A DNA stretch of 8,428 nucleotides from Candidatus Rokuibacteriota bacterium (GTDB lineage Bacteria > Methylomirabilota > Methylomirabilia > Rokubacteriales > JACPHL01). Shown here piece by piece: positions 1 to 7,482 of the stretch. The stretch is taken from contig JACPHL010000064.1 of the NCBI GenBank assembly GCA_016188625.1, forward strand, positions 1 to 8,428, read 5' to 3'. Position numbers and translations under genes: made by a program. The notes beneath the pieces were generated by a model. The model had not been told where the DNA came from and made no database searches. It was given only the letters and a program-made list of their open reading frames with translations. Positions within the stretch are counted from its first letter, which is position 1. The number at the start of each line of letters is the position of its first letter.

Positions 1-29
1 CTGATGAAGCTCGTCTCATCTTGTCTCAT
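1..29 (-). CDS. Start of a further operon gene (first 9 codons only)
   Basis: An ATG at 29-27 overlaps the TGA stop (28-26) of the preceding acyl-CoA synthetase gene as ATGA, the same coupling used elsewhere in this operon. A purine-rich stretch with GGAGG motifs lies directly upstream on the minus strand (about 32-45), at a suitable distance for a ribosome binding site. The visible residues are MRQDETSFI, after which the window ends. This is too little to assign a family. From context it is probably another gene of the same CoA-thioester/molybdoenzyme operon, and a missing FeS or FAD subunit is one possibility, but nothing in nine residues supports that specifically. Confidence 0.5.
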
Positions 30-715
30 GATCCCTCCCTCCTCCCGGTGTCCTCGCGTTCCGGTCGGCCCGCGATCACCAGGGCATCGACCACCACGGC
101 CTGTCCGCCCGACACGATCAACGGGTTCAGATCCAGCTCCCGCACATCGGGGTGCGCCCGGAGCAGCTCCCCCACCGCCTCGATGACCGCCGCGACGACC
201 TTCGGGTCGGCCGGGGGAACCCCCCGGCCGCCGGCGAGGAGGCCCGCCAGCCGCCCCTCCTCGAGCATCGCCTGGGCCTCCCCGGGGGCGAGCGGGGCGA
301 GGCGAAGCGTGACCTCGCGCAGCCCCTCGGCGAGGACGCCGCCGAGCCCGACGAGCGCCACGGGGCCGAAGCCCGGGTCCTGCCGCCCCCCGACGATCAG
401 CTCGAGCCCCGGTCCCACCTGCTCCTGGATGAGCAGGCGCGCCGCGGGGAAGCGGGCCCGGAGCGCGCGGCAGGCCTCGCGGAGCTCCCCGGGATCCCTC
501 AGGGCCAGGATGACCCCGCCAGCCTCGCCCTTGTGGAGGAGGCTGGGGACGATGGCCTTGACCGCGACCGGAAAGCCGATCTCCTCCGCCCGCGCCAGCG
601 CCTCGTCAGGCGAGGCCGCGATCCCCTCGCGCGCGAGCGGGATCCCGTAGGCCTCGAGCAGGGCGGGCCCTGGCCCGTGGCGGCACCGGGGCCGGACGCC
701 GCCGGAGCCTCGCAT
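26..715 (-). CDS. ADP-forming acyl-CoA synthetase, beta (ATP-grasp) part, out of frame with the alpha part
   Basis: This is the ATP-grasp half of an ADP-forming acetate/acyl-CoA synthetase, which makes ATP from acyl-CoA, ADP and phosphate, or runs in reverse. Recognisable family sequence starts at LLEAYGIP (codon at 661-659) and includes AVKAIVPSLLHKGEAGGV, whose His matches the second phosphohistidine known from archaeal ACD beta subunits. It continues with QDPGFGPVALVGLGG and ends with the ELDLNPL motif typical of ATP-grasp metal binding. The only ATG in this frame near the start is at 715. It has no visible ribosome binding site, and the 18 residues it would add (MRGSGGVRPR...) do not look like the family. 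The normal linker with an EPEA-like motif before LLEAYGIP is absent. I therefore read this as the 3' part of one gene beginning at 2048, separated by a frameshift, rather than as an independent beta subunit. Separate beta subunits of about 230 residues do exist in archaea, so that alternative is not excluded. The stop overlaps the next gene as ATGA. Confidence 0.7.
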   Translation of the reverse strand: MRGSGGVRPRCRHGPGPALLEAYGIPLAREGIAASPDEALARAEEIGFPVAVKAIVPSLLHKGEAGGVILALRDPGELREACRALRARFPAARLLIQEQVGPGLELIVGGRQDPGFGPVALVGLGGVLAEGLREVTLRLAPLAPGEAQAMLEEGRLAGLLAGGRGVPPADPKVVAAVIEAVGELLRAHPDVRELDLNPLIVSGGQAVVVDALVIAGRPEREDTGRREGS

Positions 716-2048
716 ACCGGACCAGGGCCCGGTACGCCCGGACCGCCCGCTCGGGGGTCGGAAAGCACGGCACCCCGCCCTCGGCGAGGGCGGCGGCCAC
801 GCTCGGGACATCCACCGCGCAGGCCACCGCCGGCTTCCCCGTCGCCCGCGCGCCGCTCAGCACCGCCTCGGCGAACTCCGGGCGGTCGAGCCCGACGTCC
901 ACGGCGATGGCGCCGGCGATCCCGGGCGCTCCGAGCGCACTGAGGACCGCGATCGAGAAGCGGCGGGGATCCATCTGGGGCGTCATGTCCACCGGGTTCC
1001 GGTCGGCGCCGAAGGGGGGGAGGTCGGCCCGGAGCGCCTGGCGGACCCGGTCGGGGAGCTGGGGGACCCGGAGGCCCGAGGCCTCGGCGCAGTCAGCCGC
1101 GACCACCCCGGGGCCGCCGGAGACGGTCAGGATGACGACGGCGTCGCCCTCGGGCAGGCGATCCCCCGCAGCGGCCAGCGCGGCCAGCCCGTCGAAGAGC
1201 TCCTCGGTCTCCCGCGCCGCTACGACCCCCGCCGCCTCGAAGGCCGCCAGGTAGGTCGCGTAGACCCCGGCCAGGGCGCCGGTGTGCGAGCCCGCGGCCC
1301 GGCGCCCCGCCTCGGTCCGCCCGGCCTTGAGGGCGATGACGGGCTTGATCGCCGTGACCCGTCGGGCGATCTCGACGAAGGCGCGCCCGTCGCCGACCGC
1401 CTCGACGAAGAGCCCGATCGCCCGGGTCTCCGGGTCGGCGCCGAGGTGGCCGAGCACCTCCTCCAGCGTGAGATCCGCCTGATTCCCGATGGAGAGGAAC
1501 TTGGCGACCCCGAGCCCCCGCTCCCGCGCCTCGCGGAAGAAGAGGCCGCCGTAGGCCCCGCTCTGGGAGACGAAGCTGATCCCGCCGGGGCGGAACGGAA
1601 CCTCCCAGAAGTAGCTCCCATTGAGGCGGGCGGTGGGGTTCACGACGCCCATGCAGTTCGGCCCCACGATCCGCATCCCCGTTCGGCGGGCGACGGCCCG
1701 GAGCTCGTTCTCGAGGGCCGCCCCCGCCTCGCCGCTCTCCCCGAACCCCGAGGCCAGGACCACGGCGACCCGGCACCCCTTCTCCCCCAGCGCCAGGACG
1801 GCCTCCACCACGGCCTCGGCCGGCAGGCTCACGAGGGCGAGGTCGAGCCCTGTCGGGAGCGCCCGGGCGTCGCGGACGACCGGCCGGCCGAGGATCGGCT
1901 CCCCGCCCGGGTTCACCGGGTGAAGCTCGCCGGCGAAGCCGTGGTCGAGGAGGTTCCTGAGCAGGCGGTGCCCGAGCTTCTCCGGGCTCCTCGAGACCCC
2001 GAGGACCGCCACGGATCGGGGGCGAAACAGCGCCTCGAGCCGGTTCAT
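606..2048 (-). CDS. ADP-forming acyl-CoA synthetase, alpha (CoA-binding/succinyl-CoA-synthetase-like) part
   Basis: The alpha half of an ADP-forming acyl-CoA synthetase. Starting at the ATG at 2048, residues 1-130 form the Rossmann CoA-binding domain (MNRLEALFRPRSVAVLGVSR near the N-terminus, IVGPNCMG at about 127-134). Residues 150-300 form the first ligase-CoA domain, with SQSGAYGG at 161-168 and GSHTGALAG at 253-261. His255 lies at the position of the catalytic phosphohistidine in this family. Residues 300-450 form the second domain, with VSGGPGV and NPVDMTP. Similarity ends around residue 455; the last 20 or so codons, read to the stop at 608-606, are off-frame sequence. Intact fused enzymes are about 700 residues long and continue into an ATP-grasp domain, which is found here one frame away at 26-661. 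The start was chosen because ATG at 2048 overlaps the ligase stop as ATGA; a longer reading to 2117 would run inside the ligase gene. The acyl substrate cannot be told from sequence. Confidence 0.88.
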   Translation of the reverse strand: MNRLEALFRPRSVAVLGVSRSPEKLGHRLLRNLLDHGFAGELHPVNPGGEPILGRPVVRDARALPTGLDLALVSLPAEAVVEAVLALGEKGCRVAVVLASGFGESGEAGAALENELRAVARRTGMRIVGPNCMGVVNPTARLNGSYFWEVPFRPGGISFVSQSGAYGGLFFREARERGLGVAKFLSIGNQADLTLEEVLGHLGADPETRAIGLFVEAVGDGRAFVEIARRVTAIKPVIALKAGRTEAGRRAAGSHTGALAGVYATYLAAFEAAGVVAARETEELFDGLAALAAAGDRLPEGDAVVILTVSGGPGVVAADCAEASGLRVPQLPDRVRQALRADLPPFGADRNPVDMTPQMDPRRFSIAVLSALGAPGIAGAIAVDVGLDRPEFAEAVLSGARATGKPAVACAVDVPSVAAALAEGGVPCFPTPERAVRAYRALVRYARLRRRPAPVPPRARARPARGLRDPARARGDRGLA

Positions 2049-3322
2049 GCGCGGCGGTGGTCGAGGACCCGGACGGCCTTCCCCTCGCGCCGCGGGATCT
2101 CGCCCGGCTTCATCCACCGGATCTCGGGGCTGAGCCCGAGCAGGTCCCTCAGCTCGCGCCGGATCCGTTCGCCGGCCGCGGGGTCGAGGCCCGGCTCCAC
2201 CTCCACGAGGAGGGTCATCCGCTCGCCCCCCTCGGCCGTCTCGAGGAGGATCTGGTACTCGTGGCCCACGCCGGCGTGACCCAGGAGCAGCGCCTCCACC
2301 TGCCGCGGGTAGAAGTTGACACCCCTGTAGATTACCATGTCGTCGGTGCGCCCCCGGAGCCGGTCGAGGCGGAGGTGGGTCCGGCCGCAGGCGCAGGGCT
2401 CGCGGTCCAGGACGCGGGTGAGGTCATGGGTCCGGTAGCGGACCAGGGGGAGCCCCTCGCGCGTCAGGGTGGTGACCACCAGCTCCCCCTCGCTCCCGTC
2501 GGGCACGGGCGCCCCGCTCCGCAGATCGATCACCTCCACGTAGTAGTGGTCCTCCCAGACGTGGATCCCGGCGCGGGCCCGGCAGTCGATCCCCATCCCG
2601 GGCCCGCCGGTCTCGGTCATCCCGATGAGGTCGAAGGTCTCGATGCCGAGCGCCTGCTCGATCCGGGCCCGCAGCTCGTCGGACCAGGGCTCCGAGCCGA
2701 AGATCCCCACGCGGAGGGCGAGGGAGCGGAGGTCGAACCGTTCCTCGCGCGCCACCTCGAGCAGCCGGAGCGGGTAGGTGGCGATGGCGGCGAGGACCGT
2801 ACTCTTGAGGTCCCGCATCAGCCGGAGCTGGAGGAGCGTGCGGCCCCCGCCGATGGGGATGACCATGGCGCCGATCGCCTCGGCCCCGTAGTGGAAGCCG
2901 AAGCCGCCGGTGAAGAGGCCGAAGGAGGGGGTGACCTGGATGATGTCCTGCGCCGTGACGCCGGCGGCCCGGTAGCAGCGCGCCATCACCTCGGCCCACT
3001 GGGCGATGTCGCCCGCCGTGTAGGGGTTCAGGATCGGGTTCCCGGTGGTCCCTGAGCTCATGTGGACGCGACGGAAGGCCTCGCGGGGGACGCAGGCCAG
3101 GCCGTAGGGGTAGGCGTCGCGGAGGGCCTCCTTGGTGAGGAAGGGGAGGCGCCGCCAGTCCTCCAGGGCGCCGATCTCCTCTGGGGTCACGCCCCCGAGG
3201 CGCGCGTGGTAGGCCGGGTTGGTCCGGACCCGCGCGAGGGTCCGGCGGAGCCCTTCGAGCTGGCGCTGCTCGATGAGTTTGCGCTCCAGGGTCTCGGCCT
3301 CGGGGTTGTGCATCGCGCTCAC
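2045..3322 (-). CDS. paaK: Phenylacetate-CoA ligase family (PaaK-like) AMP-forming aryl-CoA ligase
   Basis: An adenylate-forming ligase of 425 residues, close to the usual PaaK length. It should activate an aromatic acid to its CoA thioester with ATP, releasing AMP and pyrophosphate, in the cytoplasm. Visible motifs in order: the phosphate loop SSGTTGNP at 89-96; TPSFGLFTGGFGFHYGAE at 131-148, typical of PaaK; GSEPWS at 209-214; the adenylate motif IGMTETGGPG at 233-242; YRTHDLT at 296-302; the Cys-x-Cys-Gly-Arg segment at 310-314; the hinge region GRTDDMVIYRGVNFYP at 324-339; and C-terminal GKAVRV with Lys415, the lysine expected to drive adenylation. The start is GTG at 3322, overlapping the upstream stop as GTGA; an in-frame ATG at 3313 is an equally possible start. 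The stop overlaps the next gene as ATGA. The true substrate may be phenylacetate, a benzoate or another acid. F390 synthetase-like relatives share the fold but are less likely here. Confidence 0.9.
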   Translation of the reverse strand: MSAMHNPEAETLERKLIEQRQLEGLRRTLARVRTNPAYHARLGGVTPEEIGALEDWRRLPFLTKEALRDAYPYGLACVPREAFRRVHMSSGTTGNPILNPYTAGDIAQWAEVMARCYRAAGVTAQDIIQVTPSFGLFTGGFGFHYGAEAIGAMVIPIGGGRTLLQLRLMRDLKSTVLAAIATYPLRLLEVAREERFDLRSLALRVGIFGSEPWSDELRARIEQALGIETFDLIGMTETGGPGMGIDCRARAGIHVWEDHYYVEVIDLRSGAPVPDGSEGELVVTTLTREGLPLVRYRTHDLTRVLDREPCACGRTHLRLDRLRGRTDDMVIYRGVNFYPRQVEALLLGHAGVGHEYQILLETAEGGERMTLLVEVEPGLDPAAGERIRRELRDLLGLSPEIRWMKPGEIPRREGKAVRVLDHRRA

Positions 3323-4638
3323 GGCGACCCCACGCGATCCTCCCGCGCTTGGAGCGCCCGGTAGACCCGCTCGGGGGTCAGGGGCAGCTCCCGGAGGCGG
3401 ACCCCGACCGCGTCGTGGACCGCGTTGGCGACCGCCGCGGCGACCGGGATCGCCCCCGCCTCGCCGAGCCCCTTGGCGCCGAAGGGGCCCGTGGGGTCCA
3501 CGCTCTCGATCAGCCGGACGACGACCTCGGGCATCTCGTCCGCCTTGACGAGGGCGTAGTCCATGAAGGTGGCGGTGAGCACCTGCCCCTCGCGGACGAC
3601 CAGCTGCTCGGTGAGGGCGTAGCCCAGGCCCATGTGGAGGCCACCGTGGATCTGCCCCTCGGCGGCCAGGGGGTTCAGGGCGCGCCCCACGTCGTGGGCG
3701 GAGACGAGCTTGAGGACCTCCACCCGCCCGGTCGCCTCCTCCACCTCCACGAGCGCCGCCTGGGCGGCGAAGGCGTAGGCGGCCGAGATGTTCCCCCGGA
3801 GGTCCTTCCCCAACATCTCGTTGGGCGGGTCGTAGAACGCCTCCGCCATGAGCATCTGCCCCCCCTCACGGAAGTGCCCCGCGCGCACGACCTTGTCGTA
3901 GGGGAGCCGCCGCTCGGGCATGGCCTTGACGAAGATGAACCCGTCGGCCAGCTCAAGGGCCTCGGGCGGCTCGTCCATGACCTCGGCCGCCATCGCCAGG
4001 AGCTTCGCCTTCAGCTCGGCCGCGGCCAGGAGGACGGCGTTGCCGGCCACGAAGGTGGTGCGGCTCGCGTGGACGCCGACGTCCCAGGGCTTGATCGAGG
4101 TGTCCTGCTGGACGACCTCCACCCGCTCCAGCGGGACGCCGAGGGCCTCGGCCACGATCATGGCGAGGACCGTCTCGGAGCCCTGCCCGATCTCGCTGGC
4201 GCCGGTCAGGAGGGTCACCTTCCCGAAGTCGTCCAGCCTGAGGATGGCGCCGCAGCCGTCGGAGCGATAGACGCGCGCCCCGCCGCCGACGTGGAACATC
4301 GCCGCGTAGCCGACCCCGCGCCGCCAGCCCGGCCGCGGGGGGCGGGCCGGCGGCCTGGCGATCTCCTCCCGGGCCGCCTCCAGGCACTCCCGCATCGCGC
4401 AGGAGGTGACCCGGGACCCCTGGACCGTCACATCGCCGGGCCGGACGACGTTCCGGAGCCGGAACTCGAGCCGGTCCAGGCCGAGGCGGTCGGCCAGCTC
4501 GTCCATCTGGGACTCCACGGCGAAGGTGGACTCCAGGTTGCCGTAGCCGCGCATGGAGCCCGAGTAGGGGTTGTTGGTGTAGACGACGCTCGCGTCGAAG
4601 CGGACGTTGGGGACACGGTAGAGCCCGGCGGTGGTGAC
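3319..4638 (-). CDS. Molybdopterin-binding dehydrogenase subunit, C-terminal part (after frameshift)
   Basis: The 3' part of the molybdopterin-binding subunit whose N-terminal part lies at 4640-5554. In this frame the family sequence begins TTAGLYRVPNVRF just after the break, followed by VYTNNPYSGSMRGYGN. Residue numbers below count from the ATG at 4554, an internal Met that is not a true start. They show the second molybdopterin domain: GASEIGQGSETV at 118-129, DTSIKPWDVGVHASRTT at 151-167, SAHDVGRALNP at 285-295, GQIHGGLHMGLGYALTEQ at 300-317, and GPFGAKGLGEAG at 356-367. Glu365 is the active-site glutamate conserved in xanthine oxidase-type enzymes. The DTxxxPxDxG...SRTT segment resembles the 4-hydroxybenzoyl-CoA reductase branch more than CO dehydrogenase, which has a distinct active-site loop. 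The stop overlaps the ligase start as GTGA. Confidence 0.85.
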   Translation of the reverse strand, partial: VTTAGLYRVPNVRFDASVVYTNNPYSGSMRGYGNLESTFAVESQMDELADRLGLDRLEFRLRNVVRPGDVTVQGSRVTSCAMRECLEAAREEIARPPARPPRPGWRRGVGYAAMFHVGGGARVYRSDGCGAILRLDDFGKVTLLTGASEIGQGSETVLAMIVAEALGVPLERVEVVQQDTSIKPWDVGVHASRTTFVAGNAVLLAAAELKAKLLAMAAEVMDEPPEALELADGFIFVKAMPERRLPYDKVVRAGHFREGGQMLMAEAFYDPPNEMLGKDLRGNISAAYAFAAQAALVEVEEATGRVEVLKLVSAHDVGRALNPLAAEGQIHGGLHMGLGYALTEQLVVREGQVLTATFMDYALVKADEMPEVVVRLIESVDPTGPFGAKGLGEAGAIPVAAAVANAVHDAVGVRLRELPLTPERVYRALQAREDRVGSP

Positions 4639-4639
4639 C

Positions 4640-5554
4640 GATGAGCACCCGCGCCTCGCGGGCGAGGAGCCTGCCGTGGGCGTCAGCGGCCGTCCGCAGC
4701 CTGATGACGCACGGCTCGCGCGTCGGGCTCGCGATGAACTCCTCGGTCCGGCCGAAGACGATCTTGACCGGCCGCCCCACCCGGCGAGCCAGGAGCACCG
4801 CGATGACGTCGATGGGGTAGAGGTCGAGGCCGCGCCCGAAGTTGCCGCCCACCGGCGGCTGGATCACGCGGATCCGGTCGCCCGTGATCCCCAGCGCCTG
4901 GGCGAGGTCGCGCTGGTAGAGGAAGGGGACCTGGGTGGTGCTCCACACGGTCAGGCGGCCCTGGGGATCCCAGGCGGCGACGGCCGCCATCGTGCCGAGG
5001 CACGCGGTGGTCACGTAGTTCAGCGTGTAGGTCCCCTCGACGACGCCGGCGGCCTCCGCGAAGGCCCGGTCCACGTCGCCGTGGCTGAACTCCCAGCGGG
5101 CGTCGAGGCGGTTCGTCCCCAGCTCCTCGTGGACCAGCGGGGCGTCGGGCCGGAGCGCGGAGGCCGGATCGAACACCCCGGGCAGCTCCTCGTACTCCAC
5201 CTCGATCCGCTCCAGGGCCTCGACGGCGACGGCCTCGCTCTCCGCGGCCACCGCGGCCACCTCGTCGCGGATGGAGCGGACCTTGCCGCCCTTGAGCGCC
5301 AGCTGGTCCCGGGCGAAGCCGAAGCGGTGCTGCTCGACCGAGTCGGCCGTGATCACGGCGAGGACGCCGGGGAGGGACTGGGCCCGGGCAGTATCGATCC
5401 GCCGGATCCGGGCGTGGGGGTAGCGGGCCCGGAGGATCTTCCCGAAGGCCATCCCGGGGAGCCGGATGTCGTGGAGGTACTCGGTCCGCCCGGTGACCTT
5501 GTCGAGCCCGTCCCGCTTGGGGATGGGCTGTCCGATGATCCGGAACGCCACCAT
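4640..5554 (-). CDS. Molybdopterin-binding dehydrogenase subunit (xanthine dehydrogenase/4-hydroxybenzoyl-CoA reductase type), N-terminal part
   Basis: The 5' part of a large subunit of a molybdenum hydroxylase. Starting at ATG 5554, residues 1-120 are the a/b hammerhead domain (IIGQPIPKRDGLDKVTGRTEYLHDIRLPGM, then LRARYPHARI and VEYEELPGV). From about residue 140 the first molybdopterin domain follows, with WSTTQVPFLYQRDLAQAL at 204-221, VGGNFGRGLDL at 235-245 (the usual GGGFGGK-type loop, with Asn for the third Gly) and GRPVKIVFGRTEEF at 260-273. Family sequence stops at ARVLI (residue 305, codon 4642-4640). Beyond that this frame stays open to a stop at 3955-3953 but makes no family sequence, while the correct frame resumes at 4638. 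The start is supported by a GGGGGA stretch a few bases upstream. The rejoined gene is about 745 codons, slightly short for the family (about 760-780). Function needs small 2Fe-2S and FAD subunits, neither of which is in the window. Confidence 0.85.
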
Positions 5555-5736
5555 GGGGTCCCCCGCGTCGCCCCGGCGCCGGCCTTGCCTCGCCGGGCCG
5601 TGGCGACCGGGGCGTGGAGGGAGGCCTGCGGGCCGGGGGTTCGCCCTTGAGGGTAGCACGGCGGCGGGCCGTCCGAAAGGTCGTTCGACCGCGCCAGGTG
5701 GGCAGAGCCCGCGGGTCCCGTGGGGGGTGGGAGCCG
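5555..5736. other. Intergenic gap between the kinase gene and the metabolic operon
   Basis: These 182 bases separate the kinase stop (5739-5737) from the molybdoenzyme start at 5554. This is the only non-coding gap between genes from position 1 to 7478, so it is where the operon's own promoter would lie if it has one. It contains one palindrome and a weak promoter-like pair, listed separately. No RNA gene and no hairpin with a T tract was seen. Confidence 0.6.
5650..5690 (-). promoter_or_regulatory. Possible promoter with adjoining palindrome upstream of the metabolic operon
   Basis: On the minus strand, TACCCT at 5655-5650 could be a -10 element. The hexamer TTTCGG, 17 bases upstream at 5678-5673, is only a poor -35 match. 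Immediately upstream of that lies the inverted repeat GGTCGTTCGACC (5679-5690), with two 5-bp arms around a 2-base centre, the kind of site a dimeric repressor or activator could bind. The location about 95 bases before the operon start is reasonable. In DNA this GC-rich such short matches arise by chance, so this is only a candidate. Confidence 0.25.
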
Positions 5737-7482
5737 TCAGGCGCCCGAGGCGGGGCCGAGCTTCGAGAGGGTGCGGAGGAGCGCTTCGATCTGGAACGGC
5801 TTGGGGATGAGGAAGTCTACGCCGTGAGCCTCGAGCTCCTTGGGCTCTACCCTGGCGCCCCAGCCGGTGATGAGCGCCACCCGGATCCCCGGCCACTGCG
5901 CCCGGACCCGATCCGCCAGCTCCCAGCCGCCCATCCCGGGCATCCCGAGGTCGATGCAGACCAGGTCCACCTCGCGCCGCTCCAGGATCGCGAGCGCCTC
6001 CGGCCCGCTCCCGGCCTCGTAGACCTCATGGCCCGAGACCTCCAGGATCTCCCGCAGGGTCTCCCGCACCTCGCCCTCGTCGTCCACGGCCAGGATCCGG
6101 AGGCCGCGGGACGGCGGCGCCGGCCTCCCCCTAGGCTTCGGCGGCGGGACCTCCCGGACCGGCAGCCGAATCGTGAAGGTCGTCCCCTGCCCTGGCCGGC
6201 TCTCCACCGCGATCTCCCCGCCGTGCCGCCGGACGATCCCGTAGCAGACGCTCAGCCCGAGCCCGCTCGCCTGCGGCCCCTTGGTCGTGAAGAACGGGTC
6301 GAAGATCCGGGCCTGGACCTCCTCCGGAATCCCGACCCCGGTGTCCGTCACGGCCAGACAGACCGTGCTCTCCTCCGCCCAGCTCGTCAGCCTCAGGGTC
6401 CCCCCTTCGGGCAGAGCGTCGAGGGCGTTGAAGACCAGGGCGAGAAGCACCTCCCGCAGCTCGGCGGGGTTCCCCACCACGGGCGCGGTGGTTCGGACGT
6501 CCTGGACCACCTCGAGGCGCACCCCCCTGACCTGCGCCTCGTCCTTCCATCTGGGCTCGGCGGCCGCCACGACCGCGGCGAACAGCTCGCCGATGTCCAC
6601 CGCCTCGACCTCGCCCGGCCCAGGCGTCGCCCGGGTGAACCCGAGGAGCCGCCGGACCGTCTCGGCGCCCTCGAGCGCCGACCGCTCGATGATCCTGAGG
6701 CTCCGCTCGATCTCCGCCGGCGCCACCCAGCCCTCCCCCAGCCGGAGCAGCAGGTACTGCGCCCGTCCCAGGATAGGCGTCAGGAGGTTGTTGAAGTCGT
6801 GGGCAACGCCTCCCGCCATCGCCCCGAGGGCCCGGAGCTTCTCCGACTGGACCAGCCGCGCCTGGGCCTGAGCCAGCTCCTCGTAGGCCTCGCGGGCCTG
6901 CTGGTAGAGGCGGGCGTTTCCGATGGCGAGGGCGGCCAGGTTCCCGAACTGGCCCAGGAGGGCCACCTCGTCGGGCGGGAAACGGCGGACCGTGCGGGCA
7001 TAAACGGTGAGCGTGCCGATGATCCGATCGCGGGATCGAAGGGGGACGATGGCGAGGGAGCGGAGGCCCTCGGCCAGGATCTCCGCCCGATGCTGGACCC
7101 GCCGATCCCGCTCGACGTCCCCGACGACCACGGGCTTGCCATCGAGCACCATCCGCCCCGTCATGCCTTCACCGACCTTCACGGGCCCGCATCGGGCAAA
7201 GGTCTCGCTGAGGCCGTGGTGGGCCACGGTCTCCAGCAGGGTGCCAGAGCGATCGAGGAGGCGGATGGAGCTGGCATCGGCGCCGATCAGCTCGGCCGCC
7301 GACTTCGCGAGGGGGGGCAGGATGTCCCCCAGGTTGAGGCTGAGCGTGGCGAGACGAGCCGTCTCGAACAGGGCCCGGAGGTGGGCGTTCTTCCTGGCCA
7401 GCTCGCGCGTCCGCTCCTCGACGCGCGCCTCCAGCCTCCGGGGGCCCCGAGAGGATTTCGACCGTTTGCTCCGTTTGCTCAT
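5737..7482 (-). CDS. Soluble hybrid sensor histidine kinase (GAF - HisKA - HATPase - receiver)
   Basis: A 581-residue signalling protein without transmembrane segments, so it should sense a cytoplasmic signal. Residues 1-40 are basic and then helical (probable coiled coil). About 40-195 form a GAF domain (ALFETARLATLSLN to LAALAIGNARLY). A second helix (196-216) leads to the dimerisation domain with the H box AMAGGVAHDFNNLL, where His228 is the phosphoacceptor. The ATPase domain has the N box FNALDALPEGG (Asn352), G1 DTGVGIP at 380-386, FDPFFTTK at 394-401 and GLGLS at 407-411. The C-terminal receiver (460-575) keeps Asp467/Asp468, phosphoacceptor Asp511 (CIDLGMPGMGG), Thr539 and Lys561. All catalytic residues look intact. 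The ATG at 7482 overlaps the stop of the upstream receiver gene as ATGA and has GAGGAG about ten bases before it. The GAF ligand cannot be predicted. Confidence 0.93.
   Translation of the reverse strand: MSKRSKRSKSSRGPRRLEARVEERTRELARKNAHLRALFETARLATLSLNLGDILPPLAKSAAELIGADASSIRLLDRSGTLLETVAHHGLSETFARCGPVKVGEGMTGRMVLDGKPVVVGDVERDRRVQHRAEILAEGLRSLAIVPLRSRDRIIGTLTVYARTVRRFPPDEVALLGQFGNLAALAIGNARLYQQAREAYEELAQAQARLVQSEKLRALGAMAGGVAHDFNNLLTPILGRAQYLLLRLGEGWVAPAEIERSLRIIERSALEGAETVRRLLGFTRATPGPGEVEAVDIGELFAAVVAAAEPRWKDEAQVRGVRLEVVQDVRTTAPVVGNPAELREVLLALVFNALDALPEGGTLRLTSWAEESTVCLAVTDTGVGIPEEVQARIFDPFFTTKGPQASGLGLSVCYGIVRRHGGEIAVESRPGQGTTFTIRLPVREVPPPKPRGRPAPPSRGLRILAVDDEGEVRETLREILEVSGHEVYEAGSGPEALAILERREVDLVCIDLGMPGMGGWELADRVRAQWPGIRVALITGWGARVEPKELEAHGVDFLIPKPFQIEALLRTLSKLGPASGA

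Noticed and set aside
640-700. Programmed ribosomal frameshift joining the alpha and beta synthetase frames
   Set aside because: A +1 shift would be needed, the GGGCCCG heptamer is not in the right phase for -1 slippage, and the missing linker residues are better explained by a deletion.
1284-2279. Long plus-strand open frames opposite the synthetase, ligase and molybdoenzyme genes (for example 1284-2279, 2057-3055, 3349-4644, 5614-7575)
   Set aside because: They are antisense to genes with clear family motifs, have Arg/Pro/Gly-rich compositions expected from antisense reading of GC-rich codons, and show no recognisable domains.
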